NCBI GenBank assembly: GCA_050248955.1
Contig: JBFWRK010000016.1
Location: forward strand, 1-64,000
DNA length: 64,000 nt
Origin: JBFWRK01 sp050248955
GTDB lineage: Bacteria > Actinomycetota > Acidimicrobiia > Acidimicrobiales > Ilumatobacteraceae
Reading direction: 5' to 3'
Position 1 is the first letter of the stretch. The number at the start of each line of letters is the position of its first letter. Positions 18,089-26,408 of this stretch are shown piece by piece. The position numbers were made by a program, and so were the translations under genes. Below the pieces are notes generated by a model that worked only from the letters and a program-made list of their open reading frames with translations, was not told the origin of the DNA and ran no database searches.

Positions 18089-19822
18089 CTACGGAGCGTC
18101 TGCTCCGAGCAGCGGGAGCCGTGGGCCGGCGATACGGACGTCGCCGCGGCGGCGCGTGATGCCGCGGCCGTCGAGCTCGGCGAGCAGCGGGAGGACGTGC
18201 TTGCGTGTGGCGCCGATCGCGTCGCGGAACTGCGCGATCGAGAAGCCCTCTGGACAGGCGGCGAGGAGTCGCGCCGCGACCAGCGCGGCCGAGTCGATCG
18301 CGGCCGGGTGGAACACCACGCCGTCGCGCTCCACGAGGAGCTTCCGGCGGATGAGCTCGCGGGTGGTCGCCTTCTCCGCCGGATCCGGGGCCGCCGGTGC
18401 GAACCCGCCGTCGAGGAACTGCTGCACGAGCGGGTGAGCGACGAACGAGTCGTTCGACTCGGCGGGTCGGGCGCGGCCGGCGTCGATCGAGACGCCGTCG
18501 AACGATTCGAGCAACGCCCGTTCGCGGTCGTCGAGCGGCGCGATGTCCAGGCCGAGCGGACCCGCAGCTCCGACGCGCGCCCGCAACTCGTCACTCGCCG
18601 CCGCGACGCGTGCCGCAGTCGCGACCCAGCGTCCGATCGTCGGCGCCCGTCGCTCCCCGGTGAGCAGCTCGAGCTCGTCCACGTCGATCCACCCGCGTTC
18701 GGCGATGACCCTGTCCGTGCTCCGATCCGGTCGCGCCTTCGATGCCGGGAGCACCGGCGCGACATCGAGCACCTCACCGCCACCGACGGTCTCGGAGCGG
18801 CCGTGCTCGCGCACGATGAACCGGTCGCCCGGCAGCAGCGGCACGGCTTGTTGCAGGTGCAACCGGATGCTGCCTGCCCGTCCGGGCGCGATCTCCTCGG
18901 TGCCGAGCACGCGCAGCTTCGCTGCGTGCTCACCCGAACCGATGTGGACGGCGTACGCCCCGCGCCGCGAGACGGGGTGGGCGAGCGAGGCGAGCACCTC
19001 GAGCGACGCGTCGAACCGTGCGGTCGCGTGCCACCGCCCCGGATGCGTCACTGCATCGCCTCGCGCCAGTTGGTGGTGGTCGATGCCGGCGAGGTTCAGG
19101 GCGACGCGGTTGCCCGGCCCGATCGCTTCGACGTTCCGGCCGAGGGTCTGGATCGCCCGGATCCGAGCCGGCGCGCCGGGCGCGCCGGCGACGACGTGTT
19201 CGCCGACCGTGAACGTGCCGCCGGCGAGCGTCCCGGTGACCACCGTGCCGCTGCCCTTCGCCGCGAACACACGGTCGACCCAGAGACGAGCGCGGCCACG
19301 GTCGACCGCGGCGGGCGTGCGGCGCACCAGGTCGTCGAGCGCATCGCGGAGCTCGTCGAGCCCAGCACCGCTCGTCGAGGACACCGGCACGATCGGCGCG
19401 CCCTCGAGGAACGTCCCGCCGACTCGGTCGGCGACGTCGAGCGCGGCCAACTCGCGGAGCTCGTCGTCGGCGGCATCGGTCTTGGTCAGCGCGACGATGC
19501 CATGGCGGATGCCGACCAGCTCGAGGATGCGGAGGTGCTCCTCGCTCTGCGGCTTCCACCCCTCGGTGGCGGCGACGACGAACAGGCAGGCGTCCACGCC
19601 ACCCACACCGGCGAGCATGTTGCGCAGGAACCGTACGTGACCAGGCACGTCGACGAACGAGATCTGGTCACCGGACGGGAGTGTGGTGTGGGCGAACCCG
19701 AGGTCGATCGTGAGCCCGCGTCGCTGCTCTTCCTCGAACCGGTCGGGGTCGGTGCCGGTCAACGCGAGGACCAACGACGACTTCCCGTGGTCCACGTGCC
19801 CGGCGGTGGCGACGACCCTCAT
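18089..19822 (-). CDS. selB: Selenocysteine-specific elongation factor SelB
   Basis: 577 residues. It brings Sec-tRNA(Sec) to in-frame UGA codons. The GTPase domain has TAGHVDHGKSSLV (G1), DVPGH (G3) and TKTD (G4); two EF-Tu-like beta barrels follow (about 170-340), then winged-helix domains to the end (EGFSIAQFRDAIGATRKHVLPLL is the last), which bind the SECIS hairpin. Length is close to the bacterial norm of about 600. It lies 24 bases after selA. No tRNA-Sec, selD or UGA-containing selenoprotein gene was recognised in this window. Confidence 0.95.
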   Translation of the reverse strand: MRVVATAGHVDHGKSSLVLALTGTDPDRFEEEQRRGLTIDLGFAHTTLPSGDQISFVDVPGHVRFLRNMLAGVGGVDACLFVVAATEGWKPQSEEHLRILELVGIRHGIVALTKTDAADDELRELAALDVADRVGGTFLEGAPIVPVSSTSGAGLDELRDALDDLVRRTPAAVDRGRARLWVDRVFAAKGSGTVVTGTLAGGTFTVGEHVVAGAPGAPARIRAIQTLGRNVEAIGPGNRVALNLAGIDHHQLARGDAVTHPGRWHATARFDASLEVLASLAHPVSRRGAYAVHIGSGEHAAKLRVLGTEEIAPGRAGSIRLHLQQAVPLLPGDRFIVREHGRSETVGGGEVLDVAPVLPASKARPDRSTDRVIAERGWIDVDELELLTGERRAPTIGRWVATAARVAAASDELRARVGAAGPLGLDIAPLDDRERALLESFDGVSIDAGRARPAESNDSFVAHPLVQQFLDGGFAPAAPDPAEKATTRELIRRKLLVERDGVVFHPAAIDSAALVAARLLAACPEGFSIAQFRDAIGATRKHVLPLLAELDGRGITRRRGDVRIAGPRLPLLGADAP

Positions 19823-19850
19823 CGGTCCACGCTCATCGGTCCTCGCTCAT
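19818..19850 (-). repeat. 14-base tandem repeat at the selA-selB junction
   Basis: Two complete 14-base units (19818-19831 and 19832-19845 on the plus strand, CTCATCGGTCCWCG) and the beginning of a third (19846-19850). On the coding strand each contains ATGAGSG. The ATG in the first copy overlaps the selA stop as ATGA; the selB start is exactly 28 bases downstream. Confidence 0.8.
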
Positions 19851-21139
19851 CCCAGCGTGCGCAGGGCGGTGACGAGGAGCGCGTCGTCGAGCGGATCGAC
19901 CGCGCGCAGGTCGAGGAAGGTCCGCTGGTCGCGCACCCGGGCGATGATCGGGGGCTCCGCGGCTCTGAGCATCGCGAGGTGGTCGCCGGGCACCACGACG
20001 CCCGCCGAGGGGAGGGTGACGCCCGGCAACGATCCCGCGCCGGGCAGCGCGTCCATCTCCCCGACGGCGCCGAGCCCCGCTGCGGCGACGATCGCGTCGG
20101 CGCGTTCGCGGAGCTGCTCGACCGGGGTGGTGACGATCCGCCAGAACGGCACCGATGTCGTGACGTCGCGGCGGAGGTACGCGAGCACGGTGGTCTGCAG
20201 CGCGTCGAGCACGAGCCCACCCGGGCGAAGGGCCCGCGCCAGCGGGTGTCGGGCGCAGCGCGCCACGAGATCGGCGCGACCGGCCACGATGCCCGCCTGT
20301 GGACCGCCGAGCAGCTTGTCGCCGCTGAACGTCACGAGCGCGGCGCCGGCCTCGAGCGTCTGGCGGGCCGCCGGCTCACCCGTGAGCCACGGCGGCGGGC
20401 CACCGCTCAGCCAGGGGCACGTCGCGTCGACCAGACCGGAACCGATGTCGGCGACGACGGGGACAGGCAGCGTGGCGAGCTCGGCGACCGACGTCTCTTC
20501 GACGAATCCCTCGACCCGGTAGTTCGACGGATGGATCTTCAGGATCATCGCTGTCGACGGCCCGATCGCGCGGCGGTAGTCGTCGAGGCGCGTGCGGTTC
20601 GTCGTGCCGACGTCGCGCAACACCGCGTTCGACTGCGCGACGACCTCCGGCAGGCGGAACCCCCCGCCGATCTCGACGCTCTCGCCGCGGGCGACGATGA
20701 CCTCGCCTCCGGCTGCCAGTGCGGTGGTCGCGAGCAGGACCGCGGCGGCGTTGTTGTTGACGACGACCGCCTGCTCGGCGCCGCACAACCTTGCGAGCAG
20801 CGTGCCGACATGGCTCTGTCGGGATCCGCGCTGCCCGGTGTTCAGGTCGAGCTCGAGGTTCGTGCTGCGCTCGGGTCCCGGGGGGAGCTCCGACCCGGCG
20901 AGCACGGCCCGGCCGAGGTTCGTGTGCAGGAGAACGCCGGTCGCGTTGATCACCGGCTGCAGCAGTGTGCGTCGGAGCGCCGCAGCCCGGGCAGTCACGC
21001 TCGGCCACGTTCCGTCGGCGATCGCGGCCCGTGCCAGATCGACGAGCAAGGGGTGGGGCAGCCCCGAACCGGTGAGTGAACGGGCGATCGCATCCACGGA
21101 CGGGGGCCGTTTGCTGCGGTGCTCGGCCGGCGCTGGCAT
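19847..21139 (-). CDS. selA: L-seryl-tRNA(Sec) selenium transferase SelA
   Basis: 430-residue PLP enzyme that converts seryl-tRNA(Sec) to selenocysteyl-tRNA(Sec). The N-terminal domain (PPSVDAIARSLTGSGLPHPL) binds tRNA; ATGVLLHTNLGRAVL and NNNAAAVLL are family hallmarks; the PLP lysine is in TFSGDKLLGGPQAGIV. Length matches bacterial SelA (about 460, slightly short). ATG 21139 has TAGGGT 8 bases upstream, so selAB probably starts as a leaderless mRNA. Alternate upstream codons add disordered Ser/Arg-rich residues. Confidence 0.95.
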   Translation of the reverse strand: MPAPAEHRSKRPPSVDAIARSLTGSGLPHPLLVDLARAAIADGTWPSVTARAAALRRTLLQPVINATGVLLHTNLGRAVLAGSELPPGPERSTNLELDLNTGQRGSRQSHVGTLLARLCGAEQAVVVNNNAAAVLLATTALAAGGEVIVARGESVEIGGGFRLPEVVAQSNAVLRDVGTTNRTRLDDYRRAIGPSTAMILKIHPSNYRVEGFVEETSVAELATLPVPVVADIGSGLVDATCPWLSGGPPPWLTGEPAARQTLEAGAALVTFSGDKLLGGPQAGIVAGRADLVARCARHPLARALRPGGLVLDALQTTVLAYLRRDVTTSVPFWRIVTTPVEQLRERADAIVAAAGLGAVGEMDALPGAGSLPGVTLPSAGVVVPGDHLAMLRAAEPPIIARVRDQRTFLDLRAVDPLDDALLVTALRTLG

Positions 21140-21147
21140 CCGGGCGG

Positions 21148-21153
21148 ACCCTA
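21148..21153 (-). promoter_or_regulatory. -10 box (TAGGGT) of selAB
   Basis: TAGGGT on the minus strand, 8 bases before ATG 21139. No -35 element is obvious. Confidence 0.4.
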
Positions 21154-21191
21154 CTCCTGCCCTCGTCCCGCTCCTGTCGCCGCGCGCGTCA

Positions 21192-21220
21192 CCGGGGCCG
21201 ACCGTCGTGGCCGGCCCCGG
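21192..21220 (-). terminator. GC-rich hairpin upstream of selA
   Basis: CCGGGGCCG (21192-21200) pairs with CGGCCCCGG (21212-21220), 11-base loop, located between the end of the GlsB-like gene and the selA start, so it probably ends the GlsB-like transcript. No U-tract. Confidence 0.4.
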
Positions 21221-21257
21221 CTCGCTCAGGGGGGTCTCGTGGTGGTTCGGCGTCGCG

Positions 21258-21545
21258 TCAGATGCGTGCGCCGCGCTGGCCGCGGTTGCGGGTGACGGCT
21301 CGGTAGACGAGCAACGCGACCACCGCACCGATGACCGAACCGATGATGCCGGCCGGCTGGAACGCGCCGTCCTCGCCATCCGTCCGGAACAAGAGGTACC
21401 CGATGAAACCGCCGACGAAGCTGCCGACGATGCCGAGCAGGATCGTGGTCCCGGTCGACATCGGATCGGGGCCGGGGACGAGCAGTCGGGCGAGGAAGCC
21501 GGCGATGACGCCGATGATCAGGAGATAGAGGAGAAGTCCGAGCAT
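21258..21545 (-). CDS. GlsB/YeaQ/YmgE-family (transglycosylase-associated) membrane protein
   Basis: 95 residues, three predicted membrane helices: LLLYLLIIGVIAGFLARLL, TTILLGIVGSFVGGFIGYLLF and IIGSVIGAVVALLVYRAV. The GxxGSxxGGxxGxxL pattern in helix 2 identifies the Transgly_assoc family of small stress-linked membrane proteins of unknown mechanism. ATG 21545 chosen as the first residue of helix 1. Transcribed toward selA. Confidence 0.85.
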   Translation of the reverse strand: MLGLLLYLLIIGVIAGFLARLLVPGPDPMSTGTTILLGIVGSFVGGFIGYLLFRTDGEDGAFQPAGIIGSVIGAVVALLVYRAVTRNRGQRGARI

Positions 21546-21693
21546 GGTGGTGCATCCCTTCGGATGTGATGGAGGTGGGTAACGTCGCCGGTGGCATCTC
21601 GCCGACGGTGGCGGCGGCGAGGCAGGCGTACCCGCGTGTTCCGTGCCCGAAACACGCGCGGGCGCGGCTGGAACCGGCGTGCCGGTCGGTCGA

Positions 21694-21699
21694 TAGCCT
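21694..21699 (+). promoter_or_regulatory. -10 box (TAGCCT) of fxsA-like gene
   Basis: GATAGCCT, with TAGCCT ending 6 bases before GTG 21706; leaderless geometry. Confidence 0.5.
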
Positions 21700-21705
21700 G
21701 CGCTC

Positions 21706-22146
21706 GTGCTGGTGCTCGTGCTGCTCTTCGTCGTGGCGCCGATCGCGGAGCTGTACGTCATCGTGCAGGCGTCGCATGCGTTCGGCTTCCTCAACACGCT
21801 CGGGCTGCTGATCGTCATCTCGTTCGTCGGCGCATGGCTCGTGAAGCGCGAGGGGCTGCGCGTCTGGTCGAGGTTCCAGCAGCAAGTCGCATCCGGACAG
21901 AGCCCGAGCCGCGAGATCGCCGACGGTGTGTGCGTGCTGCTCGCCGGTGCACTGCTCATCGCTCCGGGCTTCCTCTCCGACGTGGTGGGGATCCTGCTCC
22001 TCCTGCCGCCGACGCGGGCGCTGCTGCGGCCGTGGCTGGTGAAGCGGTTCACCGGCAGGACATCCGTCGTGCGGGCCTCGTACCGCGGGCCCGTCCATGA
22101 CACGACGGAGCGGGAGGATCCGCCGCGGGGTCAACTGGGAGCGTGA
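21706..22146 (+). CDS. fxsA: FxsA family membrane protein
   Basis: 146 residues with four hydrophobic helices and the FxsA signature: FVVAPIAELYVIVQ in helix 1, GLLIVISFVGAWLVKREGL (Arg/Glu-rich loop after helix 2) and LIAPGFLSDVVGILLLLPPTR. The E. coli member relieves phage T7 exclusion when overproduced; the normal role is unknown. It is co-directional with the NUDIX gene and overlaps it by 4 bases. Confidence 0.88.
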   Translation: MLVLVLLFVVAPIAELYVIVQASHAFGFLNTLGLLIVISFVGAWLVKREGLRVWSRFQQQVASGQSPSREIADGVCVLLAGALLIAPGFLSDVVGILLLLPPTRALLRPWLVKRFTGRTSVVRASYRGPVHDTTEREDPPRGQLGA

Positions 22147-22991
22147 TGGCCGGCCAGGCGAGCGAGTTCGATCCGTTCGCCGTGCCGCTCAGCCCGGCGG
22201 CGACCGTGATGCTCGTGCGCGACGGCGACGAGGGACTCGACGTCTTCATGCTGCGGCGGACGTTGTCCGCCGTCTTCGCCGGCGGCATGTACGTCTTCCC
22301 GGGTGGTCGCGTCGATGATGCCGATCGTGCGGACGACGCCACGAGGCTCTGCGACGGTCTCACCGACGCCGACGCGAGCGGGATGCTCGGCGTTCCGAAC
22401 GGAGGTCTCGCGTACTGGGTGGCGGCGATCAGGGAGTGCTTCGAGGAAGCCGGCGTGCTCCTCGCCCGCTCCCCGAACGGAGCGGTCGTGCGGTTCGACG
22501 ATCCGGCCACCGAGGGGCGGTTCAACGAGCATCGTCACGCGATCCACGACGGGAGGCTGTCGCTCGCCGAGGTCTGCGCGACGGAGCAGCTCCGGCTCGT
22601 CACCGACGACATCCGCTACGTGAGCCACTGGATCACGCCGATCGGGGAGCGTCGCCGCTTCGACACCCGCTTCTTGCTCGCCAGGGCTCCGCACGCCCAG
22701 CAACCGCTGCATGACGACGCCGAGACGATCGAGAGCTTGTGGGTGAAGCCGGCGGTGGCGCTCGAGCGCTTCCGCGCCGGTGAGCTCGCGATGATCGTGC
22801 CGACCGTCGCCAACCTCGAGTTCCTCGTGCCCCACGCCACGGCGGACGAGGCGTTGCACGCCGCGGAGCGGATCGCCACCCCGCCGCCGATCCTGCCGAA
22901 GCTGAAGATCGACCGCGACGGACGCGTCGTCGCCATCGTGCTACCGGGCGAACCCGACTACGAGACGATGTCCGCCATGCACATCGTCTGA
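22143..22991 (+). CDS. NUDIX-superfamily hydrolase (NUDT19-like)
   Basis: 282 residues. The NUDIX helix is AAIRECFEEAGVLLA (REx2EExG) and the preceding glycine loop is MYVFPGGRVDDAD, with about 40 residues inserted between, as in the NUDT7/NUDT19 CoA-hydrolase-like group. WITPIGERRRFDTRFLLA is a second conserved block. CoA or acyl-CoA diphosphatase activity is a reasonable guess from group membership only. GTG 22143 overlaps the fxsA stop (GTGA); ATG 22146 is in frame directly after it. Confidence 0.85.
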   Translation: MMAGQASEFDPFAVPLSPAATVMLVRDGDEGLDVFMLRRTLSAVFAGGMYVFPGGRVDDADRADDATRLCDGLTDADASGMLGVPNGGLAYWVAAIRECFEEAGVLLARSPNGAVVRFDDPATEGRFNEHRHAIHDGRLSLAEVCATEQLRLVTDDIRYVSHWITPIGERRRFDTRFLLARAPHAQQPLHDDAETIESLWVKPAVALERFRAGELAMIVPTVANLEFLVPHATADEALHAAERIATPPPILPKLKIDRDGRVVAIVLPGEPDYETMSAMHIV

Positions 22992-23011
22992 GGCGCGCGG
23001 TTGGGAGCGGC

Positions 23012-24220
23012 TCAGCCGGGCTTCGGACCGAGGGCAGCCTCCACGGAGCGGAGCAGGAGCGCCGAGCAGCCGGCCATGTTCACCGGTGGAGCCGTCTCCG
23101 TCACGATCTTCGTCGCGATCGCCCTGAACGCCTGAGCCGCGGGGCCGGTGCCGGCGATCGCCACAGGTTCGCCGTTGTCGCCGCCAGCGGCCACCCCGGC
23201 CTCGATCGGCACCTGTCCGAGCAGCTCGACGCCGATCTCGTCGGCGAGCGCCTGCCCGCCGCCGGTACCGAACAGCGCGTACGACGTGCCGTGGTCGCAC
23301 GTGAAGGCGCTCATGTTCTCGATCACGCCGGCGACGCGGAGGAACGATCGCCGCGCCATGTCGGCCGCGCGGATCGCGACCTTCTGCGCCGACACGGCGG
23401 GTGTCGTGACGATCACGAGATCGGTGCGGGGGAGCATCCGCGCGAGTCCCATCTGGACGTCGCCGGTGCCGGGTGGCATGTCGATCAGCAGGTAGTCGAG
23501 CTCGCCCCACTGCACATCTCGCAGGAACTGCTCGACGGCCTTTGCCAGCATCAGGCCGCGCCACATGAGCGCCGTGCCCTCGTCGTCGACGAGCATGCCG
23601 GTGGACACGACCTTCAGCAGGCCGGTGCCGATCCTCCGTTCGTTCGGGCGGATCAGCGGCTTGTCGGAGCCCTCGACACGGTCGGCCTCGAGGCGATCGC
23701 TCATGCCGAGCATGCGCGGGATCGAGAACCCCCAGATGTCGGCATCCAACACACCGACGGTGCGACCTTGCGCGGCGAGCGCGCTGGCGAGGTTGACCGT
23801 GACGGACGACTTGCCGACGCCGCCCTTGCCGGAGGCGATGGCGAGGACGCGGGTCGTCGCCGAGATCGTGGTGTCGGGCGCCGACTCACGTGCGTTCCAG
23901 CGCGCCTTCACCATCACGTCGCTGCGCTCGGCGGGGGTCATCTCGCCCCATTCGATCGTCACGCTGGTGACACCGGGGTGCGTCGCGACGCGTGTCTCGA
24001 CGTCCTTCTTGATCTGCGCCCGCAGTGGGCAGCCCGTGATCGTGAGCTTCACCCCGAGCGTGACCGCACCGTCGGGCCCGACGGCGACGGACGGGACCAT
24101 GCCCAGGTCGACGATGTTGCCGCCGAGCTCGGGGTCGATCACGCCGCGGAGCAGCCCGGTGACCGCTTCGACCGTCGGCGGGCTGGCCGAACGGGGCGAG
24201 GCAGGGCGATCTACGAGCAC
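23012..24220 (-). CDS. mrp: Mrp/NBP35-family Fe-S carrier ATPase
   Basis: 402 residues: an N-terminal MIP18/DUF59 domain (about 15-100; LRGVIDPELGGNIVDLGMV) fused to a P-loop ParA/MinD-type ATPase with deviant Walker A ASGKGGVGKSSVTVN and LLIDMPPGTGDVQ. Such proteins hold and transfer iron-sulfur clusters to target proteins. The CxxC of the ApbC group is absent: the position reads AFTCDHGTSY with one Cys, as is usual in actinobacteria. Start GTG 24220 lies 6 bases after TAGAAT. Divergent from a SufR-like regulator with 39 bases between starts. Confidence 0.92.
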   Translation of the reverse strand: MLVDRPASPRSASPPTVEAVTGLLRGVIDPELGGNIVDLGMVPSVAVGPDGAVTLGVKLTITGCPLRAQIKKDVETRVATHPGVTSVTIEWGEMTPAERSDVMVKARWNARESAPDTTISATTRVLAIASGKGGVGKSSVTVNLASALAAQGRTVGVLDADIWGFSIPRMLGMSDRLEADRVEGSDKPLIRPNERRIGTGLLKVVSTGMLVDDEGTALMWRGLMLAKAVEQFLRDVQWGELDYLLIDMPPGTGDVQMGLARMLPRTDLVIVTTPAVSAQKVAIRAADMARRSFLRVAGVIENMSAFTCDHGTSYALFGTGGGQALADEIGVELLGQVPIEAGVAAGGDNGEPVAIAGTGPAAQAFRAIATKIVTETAPPVNMAGCSALLLRSVEAALGPKPG

Positions 24221-24226
24221 GAGTGC

Positions 24227-24232
24227 ATTCTA
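24227..24232 (-). promoter_or_regulatory. -10 box (TAGAAT) of mrp
   Basis: TAGAAT ends 6 bases before GTG 24220 on the minus strand, predicting transcription from the start codon itself. Confidence 0.6.
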
Positions 24233-24247
24233 CTGGCGCCTACCGTG

Positions 24248-24253
24248 TAAATT
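24248..24253 (+). promoter_or_regulatory. -10 box (TAAATT) of SufR-like regulator
   Basis: TAAATT, 6 bases before GTG 24260. It is 15 bases from the divergent mrp box, so the two polymerase footprints must overlap. Confidence 0.55.
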
Positions 24254-24259
24254 CTCCAT

Positions 24260-24934
24260 GTGCCCGTTCCGCCCGAGATGCCGCGACTCGACGTCCTCAA
24301 GGCGCTCGGCGACAACACGCGCTACGCGATCTACCTCGAACTGGTGCGCTCGCCGCAACCCCGGACGACTGCTGAGATCGCGGAGACGCTGGCGCTGCAC
24401 CCGAACACTGTGCGACCGCACCTCGAGCGCATGCGCGACGTCGGGCTGCTCCACATCGACGTCGAGACGCGGGGTGAGGTGGGCCGCCCCCAGCACCGCT
24501 ACTCGCTCGCTGCCGACGCGCCGTCGCTGGGGCTCGAGCCGCCGAGCACGACGCTCCTGTCCAAGATGCTCCTCCGCCTCGTCGAGGTGGCAGGGATCCG
24601 TGGGGCAGAAGCAGCCGAGATCGGCCGGGCCCAGGGAGCCGAGGACGCGGCGCGTTACTGCGATGCGCCGAGCTCGCTCGAGGCGCTGGTCAGCCAGCAC
24701 GATCGTCTCGGCTTCGATCCGATCGTCGCCGACGGCGAGGACGACGACACCGCGGTGATGGCCTTCGCCCACTGCCCGTTCCGGTCGTTCGCCGAGACCA
24801 ATCCCGACGTCGTGTGCTCGTTGCACCGCGGCCTCGTCGAGGGCTTCCTCGACCTGCTGGGCGACACCCGCGTCGAGGAGTTCTGTCCGCTCGTCCATCG
24901 CACACCATGTCAAGTCACGGTGGCGAGCAGATAG
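24260..24934 (+). CDS. SufR-like HTH transcriptional regulator
   Basis: 224 residues. An N-terminal winged helix (LDVLKALGDNTRYAIYLELV, then TAEIAETLALHPNTVRPHLERM) is followed by a sensor domain with clustered cysteines: AHCPFR, DVVCSLHRG and EEFCPLVHRTPCQV. The C-x12-C-x13-C style spacing of late Cys residues is that of SufR-type repressors, which bind an Fe-S cluster and control Fe-S assembly genes. Divergent mrp and the downstream A-type carrier support that role. GTG 24260; a nearby ATG at 24258 is out of frame. Confidence 0.8.
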   Translation: MPVPPEMPRLDVLKALGDNTRYAIYLELVRSPQPRTTAEIAETLALHPNTVRPHLERMRDVGLLHIDVETRGEVGRPQHRYSLAADAPSLGLEPPSTTLLSKMLLRLVEVAGIRGAEAAEIGRAQGAEDAARYCDAPSSLEALVSQHDRLGFDPIVADGEDDDTAVMAFAHCPFRSFAETNPDVVCSLHRGLVEGFLDLLGDTRVEEFCPLVHRTPCQVTVASR

Positions 24935-24971
24935 TGTCGTTGAACGAGCACCCGTTGAGGAGGATCTCGCC

Positions 24972-25292
24972 GTGATCACCGTCACCGACAACGCAGCCGT
25001 CAAGGTCAAGGAACTGCTCGAAGCCGAGGGGCAGCCCGAGTTGGCGCTCCGAGTGGCAGTGCGCCCCGGCGGATGCTCCGGCTTCTCGTACGAGATGTTC
25101 TTCGACGGCGACGTCGACGCTGAGGACGAGACGGTCGAGCAGGGCGGCGTCCGAGTCGTCGTCGACCCGGCGAGCGCGCAGATGCTCGTCGGCGCCACCC
25201 TCGACTACAAGGACGGCCTCCAGCAGGCAGGGTTCTCGATCACGAACCCGAACGCGAGCCGCACCTGCGGCTGCGGGTCCAGCTTCAGCTGA
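24972..25292 (+). CDS. erpA: A-type iron-sulfur carrier (HesB/IscA/ErpA)
   Basis: 106 residues. ITVTDNAAVKVKELLEAEG opens the HesB fold; the three ligand cysteines are in PGGCSGFSY and the C-terminal TCGCGSSFS. It receives an Fe-S cluster and passes it to apoproteins. GTG 24972 has GAGGAGG 8 bases upstream, a good Shine-Dalgarno that fixes the start. It is 37 bases after the SufR-like gene and probably shares its transcript. ErpA versus IscA cannot be told apart by eye; the symbol follows the actinobacterial convention. Confidence 0.9.
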   Translation: MITVTDNAAVKVKELLEAEGQPELALRVAVRPGGCSGFSYEMFFDGDVDAEDETVEQGGVRVVVDPASAQMLVGATLDYKDGLQQAGFSITNPNASRTCGCGSSFS

Positions 25293-25312
25293 TCCACACC
25301 CACCGGCGGCGC

Positions 25313-26230
25313 TCAGCCGCCGGCGAGCGCGAGCTCGATCGCGTCGCGCATCTCGCTCTTGTCGAACACCGCGTCGAGCCGGGCCACGAGGGTGCCGGTG
25401 GCATCGGCGACGAACAGCAGCGGCTCGAAGTCCAACTGGTAGGCCTGCACCGCCGGTGACGTCTCCTTCAGCGTCTCGTCGCTGTAGATCTCCGCATGGA
25501 GGAAGGTCATCTCGTTGCCGAACTCCTCGCGCAGCTCGAGGAGCAGCTCGAGGATCGGTCCGCACACGCCGGTCTGGCAGTACGCCGGGGTGCCGACGAG
25601 GTAGGCCACCGGCTTTCCGGACGCCAGCGCCTCGGTGAGCGTCACGTCGTGAAGCGGGCACGGCGGTTCCTGCGTGCAGATCGGGTCCACGCCACGAGCG
25701 TCGTCGACCGTGGGCGTGTCGAAGGGTGGTAGCGGATCACCGACGAGCGGGATCGCCACGGTCGACGGATCGTTGACCTGGAACGCAGCGCCCTGCGGCG
25801 CGGCGCCGTCCACGAGCAGGGTGTAGATGCCCGTCGTGGGGACGTCGGCGACGAACGGCCAGTACGCGTGGGGCAGGCCCTCGCTGCGCTTGGTCGCGGT
25901 GAGACCGTCGACCAGCACGGCTCCGGACTCGTCGACGATCTGGCCCGTGAGCTCGTCGGGGCCATCGGTCAGTGCTTGCCCGTCGCGACCGAGCGAGATC
26001 GGCATCCGCACCATGCCGGGGACGAGCGCCGTGGTCGGGAAGCGGCGGACGAGGTCGAACACGCCCGATGGCGTCGTGCCGCCGCCGTCGGCCGTGCCGC
26101 CGTCGTCGGTCGTGTCATCGACCGCCGCGCCGCCGTCAGCGCCCCCGTCGTCGTTCGATCCGCAAGCGACGAGCACCAGTCCCGCGCCGGCTCCGACAGC
26201 ACTAGCGAGGAACGAACGTCTGGTGATCAT
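25313..26230 (-). CDS. Tat-exported lipoprotein with thioredoxin-like domain
   Basis: 305 residues from ATG 26230 (GGGAG 8 bases upstream). Tat motif ITRRSFLAS, hydrophobic core and lipobox LVAC with Cys23; then a Gly/Asp/Thr-rich linker, an immunoglobulin-like domain (about 60-170: VRMPISLGRDG...GIYTLLVDG) and a C-terminal thioredoxin-like domain with YCQTGVCGPILELLLELREE, a CxxxxC in place of the usual CxxC, ending LLFVADATGTLVARLD. Likely a membrane-anchored outer-face redox or binding protein. Convergent with the A-type carrier gene (20 bases). Confidence 0.75.
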   Translation of the reverse strand: MITRRSFLASAVGAGAGLVLVACGSNDDGGADGGAAVDDTTDDGGTADGGGTTPSGVFDLVRRFPTTALVPGMVRMPISLGRDGQALTDGPDELTGQIVDESGAVLVDGLTATKRSEGLPHAYWPFVADVPTTGIYTLLVDGAAPQGAAFQVNDPSTVAIPLVGDPLPPFDTPTVDDARGVDPICTQEPPCPLHDVTLTEALASGKPVAYLVGTPAYCQTGVCGPILELLLELREEFGNEMTFLHAEIYSDETLKETSPAVQAYQLDFEPLLFVADATGTLVARLDAVFDKSEMRDAIELALAGG

Positions 26231-26408
26231 GCTGCGGGCTCCCATGGGCGGCTCGAGTTCGGAGCTCCATCTCACCGTCGATCCGCCCGAGCCGCAACCC
26301 GGTCAGCGCACGCCGGATGAGGTCGCTCTCATCTTCTCCTCATGACGGGCTCATCGACGGCGACGATGCTCGACGCTGACCCGGCACACGAGTGAAAGCA
26401 GGCGGTCC

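Noticed and set aside
21139..21379. 80-codon N-terminal extension of SelA
   Set aside because: Ser/Arg/Thr-rich, antisense to the GlsB-like gene end and the hairpin at 21192-21220; SelA proteins start near MPAPAEH.
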